From Plantactinospora endophytica (lineage in GTDB: Bacteria > Actinomycetota > Actinomycetes > Mycobacteriales > Micromonosporaceae): a stretch of DNA of 64,000 bases. The notes under the pieces were generated by a model. That model did no database searches and was not told the origin of the DNA. It was given only the letters and a program-made list of their open reading frames with translations. The position numbers and the translations under genes are program-made. Positions 9,161-18,131 of the stretch are shown one piece after another. Position 1 is the stretch's first letter, and each line of letters begins with the position of its first letter. The stretch spans positions 1 through 64,000 of the forward strand of contig NZ_BONW01000001.1 in the NCBI RefSeq assembly GCF_016862915.1, read 5' to 3'.

Positions 9161-11176
9161 TTGCCTCCACGTTCTTTTTCCCGGTCGATGGCGCTTGCCT
9201 CGGCCGTCGCGCTCAGCGCCACCGCTGTTGTCTTCGGTGCCCCGGCCGCGCAGGCGAGCCACCCCGGCACCACCGACGGCCTGCTGAGCGCCAGCAACGG
9301 CACCAACACCATCCGGTTCAACAACGGGTCGACGCTCCGGCTCAGCAGTGGCGATCCGACCATCACCACGGTGAACGGCGCCGCCTGGGCGCCGGACGGC
9401 AGCCGGGCCATCTTCGCCACCGAGAACGGTGAGATCGCGACCCTCCGGCACAACGACGGTGCGAACTACTGGTGGGTCTCACCCCCTTCGCCCGAAGAGG
9501 GACCGGTCGAGTACCGCAGCCCGGTCTACCGGAGCGAGGGCATCGGCGTGCTCTTCGCGGCCAAGGAGGCCGGCTCGCCGTGGCGGATCGAGGCGCAGGT
9601 CGCCTCGGGCGGTTTCCTCCCGCGCCAGGTCACCCCGGCCGACGGGAAGCACTACTCCAACCCGGACTCCGGCCCCGGCTCGACCTTCGTCTACCAGTCG
9701 CAGGGCGGCGGCGCGGACGCTCCGTCCGGGACCTCACAGGTCGGCGTCTTCGACGGCTCCAGCTTCACGACGATCGCCGACGACGCCAGCAACCCGTCCA
9801 TCTCGCCGAACGGCAAGAAGGTGGCGTTCGTCCGGGGCGGCCAGATCTACGTCGCCAACATCGACGGCACCGGCGTCGTCGCGGTGACCTCGAACGCGGC
9901 CACCCACGACCACCCGACCTTCTCGCCCACCGGCACCACCGTGGCGTTCGCCCAGGGCACCGGTGTGGCGACCGCGCTGGCGGACGGCAGCCAGGCGGCG
10001 AACCCGGTCCCGGTGGCCGGCCTGGCCGGCATCCCGTCCTACCAGCCGCGTCGGACCGACACCGTGGCCCGGCTCGCCGGGCAGGACCGGTTCACCACGG
10101 CGAACGCCGTCTCCCAGGCGCACTGGGCGACCGCGTCCGACCAGAACGACCCGCGCCAGTTCGCGGACGCGGTCGTGCTCTCCCGGTCGGACCTGTTCGC
10201 CGACGCGCTCGGCGGTGCGGCGCTGGCCGCCGCGAAGCAGGGTCCGCTGCTGATGACCCCGCCGACCGGGCTGAACGCGGTCACCGAGACCGAGATCCGG
10301 CGGATCCTGCCGGTCGGCAGGACCGTCTACCTGCTCGGCAGCCCCGGCGCGATCTCGACCACCGTGGAAAACCAGGTCAAGGCGCTGGGCTACCAGGTCG
10401 AGCGGCTCGCCGGCCAGGATCGGTTCAGCACCTCGGTGGCGATCGCCAACGAGATCAACCCGAACCCGACCTACGTGCTCGCCGCGACCGGGCTCAACTT
10501 CCCGGACGCGCTCGCGGCCGGTGCGGCGGCCGGCTCGTTCAACGTGCCGGGCAGCGGCCAGTCCGCGGTGGTCGTGCTCACCTCCGACTACACCCTGTCG
10601 ACCGGCACCAAGAATTACCTCGACCGGGTGGCGGGGAACGGCTCCCGGGTCGTCGGCATCGGCCTCCAGGGCGCGCAGGCGACCGCGCCGTACAACCCGA
10701 TCGAGATCTTCGGTTCCAGCCGCTACGAGACGTCCCTCTTCACCGCGTGGGCGTTCTTCGGTGGCACCAACCACGCCGGGCTGGCGACCGGGGTCGACTG
10801 GCCGGACGCGCTCTCCGGCGGTGCCCTGATGGCGACGATCAACGGTCCGCTGCTGCTCACCCGGGGCAACGAGTCCGCGCTCTCCTTCGAGCCGGAACTC
10901 TTCCTCGACGAGCACAGCGGCTCGCTCGACACCGCGCTGATGTTCGGCTCCGCCGCAGTCCTCTCGGCGGGTCAGCAGGCGCCGGCCGGCACCTGGATCA
11001 GCGGCCCGGGCGGGCACACCTTCGTGCAGAACCCGACCAACATCGGGATCGTCGACATCGACCGGGGCACGTCCAGCGCCCGTTCGGCGACGGCGGTCGA
11101 CTCCTCCGGGGTCCGCACGCCGGAGCAGATCGAGGCGGCCGTGGCCGGGCTGAAGGAGCGGCTCGAGCAGCGGTAA
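9161..11176 (+). CDS. Secreted protein with PD40/TolB-like repeats and three cell-wall-binding type 2 repeats
   Basis: 671 aa from a TTG at 9161, chosen for the GAGGAG five bases upstream; an in-frame TTG at 9146 and ATG at 9188 are alternatives. The signal peptide ends at about AAQAS. Residues 35-300 carry beta-propeller-like WD40/PD40 pieces (APDGSRAIFAT, SPNGKKVAFVRGGQIYVANI, SPTGTTVAFAQG). Residues about 305-640 hold three PF04122-type repeats (ARLAGQDRFTTA, ERLAGQDRFSTS, EIFGSSRYETS), each with an FPDAL/WPDAL-like motif. Such repeats anchor proteins non-covalently to Gram-positive walls. No catalytic motif is visible, so a surface scaffold or adhesin role is inferred. Monocistronic, ended by a strong hairpin. 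Confidence 0.9.
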   Translation: MPPRSFSRSMALASAVALSATAVVFGAPAAQASHPGTTDGLLSASNGTNTIRFNNGSTLRLSSGDPTITTVNGAAWAPDGSRAIFATENGEIATLRHNDGANYWWVSPPSPEEGPVEYRSPVYRSEGIGVLFAAKEAGSPWRIEAQVASGGFLPRQVTPADGKHYSNPDSGPGSTFVYQSQGGGADAPSGTSQVGVFDGSSFTTIADDASNPSISPNGKKVAFVRGGQIYVANIDGTGVVAVTSNAATHDHPTFSPTGTTVAFAQGTGVATALADGSQAANPVPVAGLAGIPSYQPRRTDTVARLAGQDRFTTANAVSQAHWATASDQNDPRQFADAVVLSRSDLFADALGGAALAAAKQGPLLMTPPTGLNAVTETEIRRILPVGRTVYLLGSPGAISTTVENQVKALGYQVERLAGQDRFSTSVAIANEINPNPTYVLAATGLNFPDALAAGAAAGSFNVPGSGQSAVVVLTSDYTLSTGTKNYLDRVAGNGSRVVGIGLQGAQATAPYNPIEIFGSSRYETSLFTAWAFFGGTNHAGLATGVDWPDALSGGALMATINGPLLLTRGNESALSFEPELFLDEHSGSLDTALMFGSAAVLSAGQQAPAGTWISGPGGHTFVQNPTNIGIVDIDRGTSSARSATAVDSSGVRTPEQIEAAVAGLKERLEQR

Positions 11177-11190
11177 TCCGCTAGGGCAAT

Positions 11191-11226
11191 GAAGAAGGGG
11201 CCGGTCGGTGGACCGGCCCCTTCTTC
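11191..11226. terminator. Bidirectional terminator hairpin
   Basis: A perfect 16-bp stem (11191-11206 with 11211-11226) with a GGTG loop lies between convergent genes. One end reads CCCCTTCTTC, giving a pyrimidine tail. Confidence 0.85.
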
Positions 11227-11317
11227 GTGTGTCGGAGCGTCGCCCCGCCCGGCTGTCCCGGCGATGGTTACCGCCGCTGGTGCTGGTGCTGGTGCTGGTG
11301 CCGGTGCCAGAAGAGTG

Positions 11318-12697
11318 CTACTCGGCGGTGTCCTGGATTGCCTGGCGGAAGACCCGGGAGCGGTGTGCGTAGTTGTCGAACCGGCCGTAGCTGGGCGCGG
11401 CCGGCGAGAGCAGCACCACCCCGCCGGCCGGCGTACGCTCCCGGCCGAGTCGTACCGCCTCGTGAAGGTCGTCGGCGGTCAGCGTGGTGATGGTGTGCAG
11501 GTCCTTGACCACGTCCAGGATCCGGGGACCGCTGTCGGGGATGCCGATCAGGGTCGCCACCACCTCCTGCTCGGCGAGGAAGTTCCGCAACGGGGCGTAG
11601 TCCACGCCACGGTCCTCGCCACCGACGATCACCGTCAGCGGACGACCGGCGTACGCCTCGATGGCGTGGATCGCCGACTGCGGGATCGTCGACAGCGAGT
11701 CGTCCACGAAGGTGATCCCGGACGGGTCCTCGATCGGGGTGAGCCGGTGTTCCAGCGCCGGCAGGGTCGCCAGGGCAGCAGCGAGCCGGTCCCGCTCGGC
11801 GAAACAGTCGACGCCGACCGCCCGCAGTGCGGTGAGCGCCACGCAGAGGTTCCCCTCGTTGTGCCGCCCGAGCAGCGGCAACGCCGTACGCGAGAAGAGG
11901 GGTTGGTCGCCGAGGCGTACCTGACGGGTGCCGTCGGGGTCGGCGGTCACCTGGAAGGCGGGCTCGGCACCGGGGACGCTGGCCGTGTTGGCGGGCAGCA
12001 GCGGCAGTCCGGGACGGGCGGCGAGTTCGGCACTGAGCCGGTCGTCCTGCGCGTTGTACGCCACCCACCGGGGGCCGTGCTCGACGAGGTTCAACTTGTG
12101 CCGGTAGTACTCCGGCTCTCCGCCGGCCCAGTCCAGGTGTTCCGGGGCGAGCGAGGTGAGCACCGCGACGTCGGGCGAGTCGGTCAGGTCGGCGCACTGG
12201 TACATCGAGAGTTCGAGGACGTACCGCTGGGCGGGGGGCAGGTCGAGCACGGGTACGCCGATGTTGCCGCCCATCACGTTCGGGTGGTCGACGGCGGTCA
12301 GCAGGTGGCTGATCAGGTTGGTGGTGGTGCTCTTGCCCTTGCTGCCGGTGACCCCGATGGTGCTGGCGGCGTGCTCGGCCATCCACAGCGCCGTGCCGCT
12401 GGTGATCGGTACCCCGCGCTCGCGCAGGCGTACCACCCAGGGGTGGGTCTCGCCGATCACCGGGGACCGGACCACCACGTCCGACCGGAGCAGGACGTCG
12501 AGCGCGGCGGGGCCGGTGTGCAGCGGGGCGAGTTCGGCGAGCCGGCCCGTCCAGGGCTTGGCGGCGTACGTCTCCCGGTCCATCACCGCGACCAGCTCGG
12601 CCGGCCCGACCGGGGCGATCGCGTCGATCGCCGCGACGCCCTCCCGGCCGGTGCCCCAGACCGCGACCCGCCGGCCGTGCAAATCCGCCAGCTGCAC
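11318..12697 (-). CDS. MurD-family UDP-MurNAc-L-Ala glutamate ligase, possibly MurD2-like
   Basis: 459 aa from the GTG at 12697, chosen because GGAGGGAG precedes it by 7 bases; the frame is open to a TTG at 12727. Mur-ligase features: N-terminal Rossmann segment RRVAVWGTGREG (9-20), ATP loop GVTGSKGKST (115-124), GGNIG (143-147), LELSMYQ (161-167) and C-terminal GGEDRG (359-364). It joins glutamate to UDP-MurNAc-L-Ala in the cytoplasm. The usual MurD DSKATN segment is replaced by DDSLSTIPQ (332-340). The gene also stands alone, away from any division/wall cluster. Both fit a MurD2-type L-Glu ligase partnered by a MurL epimerase, as described in Xanthomonas, but no murL is in view. Confidence 0.85.
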   Translation of the reverse strand: MQLADLHGRRVAVWGTGREGVAAIDAIAPVGPAELVAVMDRETYAAKPWTGRLAELAPLHTGPAALDVLLRSDVVVRSPVIGETHPWVVRLRERGVPITSGTALWMAEHAASTIGVTGSKGKSTTTNLISHLLTAVDHPNVMGGNIGVPVLDLPPAQRYVLELSMYQCADLTDSPDVAVLTSLAPEHLDWAGGEPEYYRHKLNLVEHGPRWVAYNAQDDRLSAELAARPGLPLLPANTASVPGAEPAFQVTADPDGTRQVRLGDQPLFSRTALPLLGRHNEGNLCVALTALRAVGVDCFAERDRLAAALATLPALEHRLTPIEDPSGITFVDDSLSTIPQSAIHAIEAYAGRPLTVIVGGEDRGVDYAPLRNFLAEQEVVATLIGIPDSGPRILDVVKDLHTITTLTADDLHEAVRLGRERTPAGGVVLLSPAAPSYGRFDNYAHRSRVFRQAIQDTAE

Positions 12698-12852
12698 CTG
12701 ACAACTCCCTCCGGTACGCGCGCCCAAACTCTAGTCCCGGGCCGTCCCGCTCCGGGTGGGGACGTCGACCCCGCTCCCCGGTCGGGCCTGTGCCAGCCGA
12801 CCTGACCGTGTGAGCTTGGGCACCGGGACGACGGGAACCCGGAAAATCGGTT

Positions 12853-12873
12853 GTGAGTGAGTGGCTCACTCAT
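12853..12873. promoter_or_regulatory. Palindromic operator, probably for the adjacent TetR regulator
   Basis: TGAGTGA-GTGGC-TCACTCA (12854-12872) is a perfect 7-bp inverted repeat, extendable to 8 of 9 pairs at 12853-12873. It lies 14 bases before the TetR start codon in the 189-bp gap between the divergent Mur ligase and TetR genes. This placement is typical of TetR autoregulation. Confidence 0.75.
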
Positions 12874-12886
12874 TACTGTTGCCGCC

Positions 12887-13603
12887 GTGACTTCGCAGAC
12901 CCCGTCCGGCCGGGCCCGACCGCTACCACCCGAGGAGCGGCGGGCTGCGCTGATCACCGCGACCCTGGCACTGATCACCGAGCACGGGATCAAGGTCACC
13001 ACCCGGCAGATCGCCGAGGCGGCCGGGGTGGCCGAGGGGACCATCTTCCGGGTCTTCCCGCACAAGGACGGGCTGGTCCGGGTGGCCGTGGAGACCGCGC
13101 TCGACCCGGCCCCGCTCCTGGCCGAGTTGGCGGAACTCGACCTCGACATCCCGCTGCGGGAGCGCCTCACCAGACTGGCCGCGATCCTCCAGCTCCGGCT
13201 GACCAGCATCTTCAACCTGCTGCACTCCGTCGGCATGCACGGCCCGCCGGAGGACTCGCCGGCCGGCGGCGCGAAGCTCCACCCGCCGAACGAGCAGATC
13301 TACCAGGCCATCGTCCGGGTGCTGGAACCCGATCGGGACCGCTTCCGCTATCCACTGCCCGAGGTGGCCCGGCTGCTGCGACTGCTGACCTTCGCCGGCT
13401 CGCACCCCCGGATCACCGACAACGAACCGCTGAGCCCCGAGCTGATCGCCGCCGTGCTGCTGGACGGCGTACGAGAACCCGGGGCGGCGGACCCGGACCG
13501 ACCGGCCGAGCCGTCCGGCCCGGACCACCACGCTGACCAGAACCCCAGCGGACCGGCCACGACCGGTTCCCGGGTCCCCGGTTCGAAGGAACATCGATGC
13601 TGA
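12887..13603 (+). CDS. TetR-family transcriptional regulator of the adjacent ABC exporter genes
   Basis: 238 aa from the GTG at 12887; the frame is open to 12857, but that start would lie inside the operator. The N-terminal HTH is clear: RRAALITATLALITEHGIK, TTRQIAEAAGVAEGTIFRVF and HKDGLVRVAV (about residues 17-70). The C-terminal ligand domain is divergent, as usual. The last codons overlap the start of the first ABC gene by 7 bases, so the three genes should be co-transcribed. A repressor that releases the exporter operon on ligand binding is inferred from family and context. Confidence 0.9.
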   Translation: MTSQTPSGRARPLPPEERRAALITATLALITEHGIKVTTRQIAEAAGVAEGTIFRVFPHKDGLVRVAVETALDPAPLLAELAELDLDIPLRERLTRLAAILQLRLTSIFNLLHSVGMHGPPEDSPAGGAKLHPPNEQIYQAIVRVLEPDRDRFRYPLPEVARLLRLLTFAGSHPRITDNEPLSPELIAAVLLDGVREPGAADPDRPAEPSGPDHHADQNPSGPATTGSRVPGSKEHRC

Positions 13604-15330
13604 ACCGACTACTCCGCACCTACCTCCGGCCGTACGGCCGACCGCTCACCGCCGTGGTGCTGCTGCAACTCGTCGGCACCATGGCCTCGCTCTACCTGCC
13701 CAGCCTCAACGCCGACATCATCGACAAGGGCATCGCCCGGGGCGACACCGGCTACATCGTCAGTACCGGCGGCTGGATGCTGCTGGTCACCCTGTTGCAG
13801 ATCGCCTGCTCGATCGCGGCCGTCTACTTCGGCGCCCGGACGGCGATGAGCCTCGGCCGGGACGTACGCGCAGCGATCTTCCACCGGGTGATGGGTTTCT
13901 CCGGCCGGGAGGTCGGCCAGTTCGGCGCACCGTCGCTGATCACCCGCACCACCAACGACGTCCAGCAGGTGCAGATGCTGGTCGTGGTGACCTGCACGAT
14001 GCTGGTCTCGGCGCCGATCACCCTGGTCGGCGGCGTGATTATGGCGCTGCGCGAGGACGTCGGCCTCTCCTGGCTGATGCTGGTCTGCGTACCGGTGCTG
14101 GTGCTGGCGATCGGGCTGGTGATCCGCCGGATGGTGCCGCAGTTCCGGCTGATGCAGACCCGGATCGACACCGTCAACCGGGTGCTCCGGGAGCAGATCA
14201 CCGGCATCCGGGTGGTCCGGGCGTTCGTCCGGGAACCGTACGAGACCCGGCGCTTCGAGGTGGCGAACGAGGACCTGAGCGCCACCGCCCTGCGGGTCGG
14301 CCGGCTGACCGCGCTGATCTTCCCGATCGTGATGCTGGTGCTCAACGTCTCCAGCGTGGCGGTGCTCTGGTTCGGCGCGCACCGGATCGACGCGAACCAG
14401 ATCCAGATCGGGGCGCTGACCGCCTTCCTGAGCTATCTGATGTTCATCCTGATGTCGGTCATGATGGCGACCTTCATGCTGATCATGGTGCCCCGGGCGG
14501 CGGTCTGCGCCGAGCGGATCATGGAGGTGCTGGGCACCGATTCCTCGGTCGCCGAGCCGTCGGCACCGGTACGCGAGGTCGGGCTCCGGGGCGAGCTGGA
14601 GCTGCGGGACGTGAGTTTCCAGTACCCGGGCGCGGCGGCCCCGGTGCTCCGGGACGTCTCGTTCCGGGCCAGGGCCGGCCAGACCACGGCGATCATCGGC
14701 AGTACCGGCGCCGGCAAGACCACCCTGCTCGGGCTGGTACCCCGGCTCTTCGACGTCACCGGCGGCGCGGTACTCGTCGACGGCGCCGACGTCCGCGAAC
14801 TGGACCCGGACCTGCTCTGGGAGCGGATCGGCCTGGTGCCGCAGCGGCCGTACCTCTTCTCCGGCACCGTCGCCAGCAACCTGCGCTACGGCCGGCCGGA
14901 CGCCACCGACGAGGAACTCTGGGCCAGCCTGGAGGTCGCCCAGGCCCGGGACTTCGTCGAGGCGCTGCCGGAGGGACTGGACGCCCCGGTCGCGCAGGGC
15001 GGGACGAACCTCTCCGGCGGGCAGCGGCAACGACTGGCGATCGCCCGCGCCCTGGTACGCCAACCGGAGATCTACCTCTTCGACGACTCGTTCTCCGCCC
15101 TCGACCTCGGCACCGACGCCCGGCTGCGCGCCGCGCTGAAACCGGTCACCGCCGAGGCGGCGGTGGTGATCGTGGCGCAGCGGGTCTCCACGATCATCGA
15201 GGCAGACCAGATCATCGTGCTGGAGGACGGTGGGATCGTCGGCGCCGGTCGACACGACGACCTCCTGGAAACCTGCCCGACGTACGCCGAGATCGTCGCG
15301 TCCCAGCTCACCGTGGAGGTGTCGGCATGA
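13597..15330 (+). CDS. ABC half-transporter, permease fused to ATPase
   Basis: 577 aa. The ATG at 13597 has GAAGGA upstream and overlaps the TetR stop. A six-helix ABC exporter membrane domain spans about residues 15-300. The nucleotide-binding domain contains Walker A GSTGAGKTT (368-376), signature LSGGQRQRL (about 472), Walker B IYLFDDSFSALD and a late VIVAQRVSTI segment in which the H-loop His is replaced by Gln (AQR rather than AHR). A degenerate switch residue in one half is common in heterodimeric exporters, where one ATP site is weak. With the next gene it should form a heterodimeric multidrug/lipid-type exporter. Substrate unknown. Confidence 0.92.
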   Translation: MLNRLLRTYLRPYGRPLTAVVLLQLVGTMASLYLPSLNADIIDKGIARGDTGYIVSTGGWMLLVTLLQIACSIAAVYFGARTAMSLGRDVRAAIFHRVMGFSGREVGQFGAPSLITRTTNDVQQVQMLVVVTCTMLVSAPITLVGGVIMALREDVGLSWLMLVCVPVLVLAIGLVIRRMVPQFRLMQTRIDTVNRVLREQITGIRVVRAFVREPYETRRFEVANEDLSATALRVGRLTALIFPIVMLVLNVSSVAVLWFGAHRIDANQIQIGALTAFLSYLMFILMSVMMATFMLIMVPRAAVCAERIMEVLGTDSSVAEPSAPVREVGLRGELELRDVSFQYPGAAAPVLRDVSFRARAGQTTAIIGSTGAGKTTLLGLVPRLFDVTGGAVLVDGADVRELDPDLLWERIGLVPQRPYLFSGTVASNLRYGRPDATDEELWASLEVAQARDFVEALPEGLDAPVAQGGTNLSGGQRQRLAIARALVRQPEIYLFDDSFSALDLGTDARLRAALKPVTAEAAVVIVAQRVSTIIEADQIIVLEDGGIVGAGRHDDLLETCPTYAEIVASQLTVEVSA

Positions 15331-17546
15331 GCCGCCCGACCGGCCCGGCCGGCGACGGCGCCGTCCCGAACGGAAGCGGTGCCGCTCCGGCCACCGGCGG
15401 TGCTGCGCCGAACGGAAGCGATGCCGTGTCCAACGGGAGCGGCGCGATGGGCGAACAGCACGGACAGGCTGCCGGCGCCGAGAGGCGGCCGGCGGACGGC
15501 AACACCCAGGACGGGGCGATGAACCAGAAGACGAACCGGGCCACACCGGCCCGACTGCCCGGGGGTGGTGCCCGGGGCGGCCCCGGCTGGGCCACCGCCG
15601 GGATGCCGGCCGAGAAGTCGATGAACTTCGGCCCGTCGGCCCGGCGGCTGCTGGGCCTGCTCCGGCCGCACCGGGTCCAGCTCGTCGTGGTGATCCTGCT
15701 GGCGATCTCCAGCGTCGGGCTGTCGGTGGCCGGGCCGAAGATCCTCGGGTACGCCACCGACGTCATCTTCTCCGGCCTGATCGGCAAGCAGTTGCCGGCC
15801 GGCGCCACCGCCGAACAGGCCGCCGAGCAGGCCCGGGCGGCCGGCAACGACGGCTTCGCCGAGCTGCTGCTGAAGATGGACGTCATCCCCGGCACCGGCA
15901 TCGACTTCGCCCGGCTCGGCCAGATCCTGCTGCTGGCGGTCCTGCTCTTCGTCGGCGCCAGCCTGCTGAGCTGGCTCCAGGGCTACATCCTGAACGGCGC
16001 GGTCCAGGACACCATTCGACAGTTGCGCTCCGACGTCGAGGCGAAGCTCAACCGGCTACCGCTGCCGTACTTCGACGGTCAGCCCCGGGGCGAACTGCTC
16101 AGTCGGGTCACCAACGACATCGACAACATCGCGCAGACCCTGCAACAGACCCTCAGCCAGTTGCTCGCCTCGCTGCTCACCGTGGTCGGGGTACTGGGGG
16201 TGATGTTCTGGATCTCGCCGCTGCTGGCCGTGGTCGCACTGATCGCCGTACCGCTGTCGGTGCTGGTCACCAAGGCGATCGCGAAGCGGTCGCAGAAGCA
16301 GTTCATCGCACAGTGGACGCACACCGGGGCGCTGAACGGCCAGATCGAAGAGGCGTTCACCGGGCACGAGTTGGTGAAGGTCTTCGGCCGGCAGCGCGAG
16401 GTCGAGGCGACCTTCGCCGCGAAGAACGACGAACTGTTCAAGGCGAGCTTCGCCGCCCAGTTCGTCTCCGGCATCATCATGCCGTCGATGATGTTCATCG
16501 GAAACCTGAGCTACGTGCTGATCGCGGTGATCGGCGGGCTGCGGGTCGCGTCCGGGGCGATGACCCTCGGCGACGTACAGGCGTTCATCCAGTACTCGCG
16601 GCAGTTCACCCAGCCGCTGACCCAGGTCGCGGCGATGGCGAACCTATTGCAGTCCGGGGTCGCGTCGGCGGAACGGGTCTTCGACGTACTGGACGCGGAG
16701 GAGCAGAGCGCCGACCCGGTGGCGCCGGCCCGGCTCGGCGAGCGGCATGGCCGGGTCGAGTTCGAGCACGTCTCCTTCCGGTACGAGCCGGAGAAGCCGC
16801 TGATCGACGACCTCTCCCTGGTCGCCGAGCCGGGACACACGGTGGCGATCGTCGGTCCGACCGGCGCCGGCAAGACGACCCTGGTCAACCTGGTGATGCG
16901 CTTCTACGAGCTGGACTCCGGCCGGATCACCCTGGACGGGGTCGACCTCACCGAACTGCGCCGGGACACCCTGCGCTCCGAGATCGGCATGGTGCTCCAG
17001 GACACCTGGCTGTTCGGCGGCACGATCCGGGACAACATCGCGTACGGCAACCCGGAGGCGACCGAGGAGCAGATCCTCGCCGCGGCGAAGGCGACCTTCG
17101 TCGACCGGTTCGTCCGCAGTCTGCCGGACGGCTACGACACGGTCATCGACGAGGAGGGCAACAACGTCAGCGCGGGCGAGAAGCAGCTCATCACGATCGC
17201 CCGGGCGTTCCTCTCCGACCCGTCGCTGCTGATCCTGGACGAGGCGACGAGTTCGGTGGACACCCGTACCGAGGTGCTGCTGCAACGGGCCATGGCCGCA
17301 CTACGGGCGGACCGGACCAGTTTCGTGATCGCCCACCGGCTGTCGACCATCCGGGACGCCGACCTGATCCTGGTGATGGAGAGCGGCCGGATCGTCGAGC
17401 AGGGTACCCACGCGGAGCTGCTGGCCGCGCAGGGCGCGTACCACCGGCTCTACCACGCGCAGTTCTCCCAGCCGGTCGCCGACGTGGAGCCGGCGGCGGT
17501 GGCCGGGCCGGGCGGCGTACCGGCGGGTGCTCCTCGACAGCGCTGA
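15327..17546 (+). CDS. ABC half-transporter, second subunit with low-complexity N-terminus
   Basis: 739 aa. The ATG at 15327 overlaps the preceding stop (ATGA). Residues 1-95 are Gly/Ala/Asn/Pro-rich with repeated NGSGA/NGSDA units and no fold signature. The membrane domain spans about 105-430. The ATPase domain has Walker A GPTGAGKTTL (about 510), a degenerate signature VSAGEKQLI, Walker B LLILDEATSSVD and an intact H-loop VIAHRLSTI. The partner subunit has the canonical LSGGQ but lost the switch His, so the two halves are complementary, as in asymmetric heterodimeric exporters. Translational coupling supports a 1:1 complex. Confidence 0.92.
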   Translation: MSRPTGPAGDGAVPNGSGAAPATGGAAPNGSDAVSNGSGAMGEQHGQAAGAERRPADGNTQDGAMNQKTNRATPARLPGGGARGGPGWATAGMPAEKSMNFGPSARRLLGLLRPHRVQLVVVILLAISSVGLSVAGPKILGYATDVIFSGLIGKQLPAGATAEQAAEQARAAGNDGFAELLLKMDVIPGTGIDFARLGQILLLAVLLFVGASLLSWLQGYILNGAVQDTIRQLRSDVEAKLNRLPLPYFDGQPRGELLSRVTNDIDNIAQTLQQTLSQLLASLLTVVGVLGVMFWISPLLAVVALIAVPLSVLVTKAIAKRSQKQFIAQWTHTGALNGQIEEAFTGHELVKVFGRQREVEATFAAKNDELFKASFAAQFVSGIIMPSMMFIGNLSYVLIAVIGGLRVASGAMTLGDVQAFIQYSRQFTQPLTQVAAMANLLQSGVASAERVFDVLDAEEQSADPVAPARLGERHGRVEFEHVSFRYEPEKPLIDDLSLVAEPGHTVAIVGPTGAGKTTLVNLVMRFYELDSGRITLDGVDLTELRRDTLRSEIGMVLQDTWLFGGTIRDNIAYGNPEATEEQILAAAKATFVDRFVRSLPDGYDTVIDEEGNNVSAGEKQLITIARAFLSDPSLLILDEATSSVDTRTEVLLQRAMAALRADRTSFVIAHRLSTIRDADLILVMESGRIVEQGTHAELLAAQGAYHRLYHAQFSQPVADVEPAAVAGPGGVPAGAPRQR

Positions 17547-17567
17547 TGACGGACGCGTAGGACGGCT

Positions 17568-17602
17568 AGAGCCGGTCGGGGCACTCCGCCCCGGCCGGCT
17601 CT
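17568..17602. terminator. Terminator hairpin between the ABC operon and DUF397 genes
   Basis: A 15-bp stem (17568-17582 with 17588-17602) contains one G-T wobble and a five-base loop. It lies 21 bases after the ABC operon and between convergent units. Confidence 0.75.
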
Positions 17603-17663
17603 CGGTACCGTCCGGGCATGAGCGCGCGCCTGCGGGCAGGCACACGCTGAAAGTGTGTGATCG

Positions 17664-17855
17664 TCAGTGCTGCTGGCTTGCCAGGCTGACGAATGCCTGC
17701 CACTTCTCGGTGGTGAAGGTCAGGACCGGTCCCTGCTGGTCCTTGCTGTCCCGGACGAGTACCCGGCCAGGAAGGTTGTCGGCAACCTCGACGCAGTTTC
17801 CGCCGTTCTGTCCGCTACGGCTGGACTTGCGCCAGGTCGGCTGCTGGGTCGTCAT
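17664..17855 (-). CDS. DUF397 small protein, copy 1
   Basis: 63 aa. It shows the DUF397 pattern: WRKSSRSGQNGGNCVEVA, RVLVRDSKD and a C-terminal WQAFV. These actinobacterial proteins are usually encoded beside XRE/DUF5753 regulators, as here, and are thought to act with them. Some BldB/WhiJ-type systems link such pairs to development. It is a recent duplicate of the next gene; most residues are identical. Confidence 0.88.
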   Translation of the reverse strand: MTTQQPTWRKSSRSGQNGGNCVEVADNLPGRVLVRDSKDQQGPVLTFTTEKWQAFVSLASQQH

Positions 17856-17933
17856 ATCTACTCACCATCATCGGAATCAGATGGGTGCTCAACACGAGTC
17901 CTGCCGAGCACGACTCGGCGGAGGGTGTGAACG

Positions 17934-18131
17934 TCAGCAGTGTTGGCTCGTCAGGCTGACGAACGCCTGCCACTGCTTGGGAGTGAAGGTCAGCACGGGT
18001 CCCTGCTGGTCCTTGCTGTCCCGGACGAGTATCCGGCCAGGAACGTTGTCCGCAACCTCCACACAGTCCCCGCCGCTCTGGCCGCTACGGCTGGACTTGC
18101 GCCAGATCGGCTGCTCGGTCTTCATAGTCAT
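17934..18131 (-). CDS. DUF397 small protein, copy 2
   Basis: 65 aa with the same DUF397 pattern (WRKSSRSGQSGGDCVEVA, RILVRDSKD, WQAFV). Its start lies inside the 3' end of the upstream XRE regulator gene (47-base overlap), so the two are translationally linked. The distal copy 1 lies 78 bases downstream. The ATG at 18131 gives MTMKTEQ; an ATG at 18125 is an alternative. Confidence 0.9.
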   Translation of the reverse strand: MTMKTEQPIWRKSSRSGQSGGDCVEVADNVPGRILVRDSKDQQGPVLTFTPKQWQAFVSLTSQHC

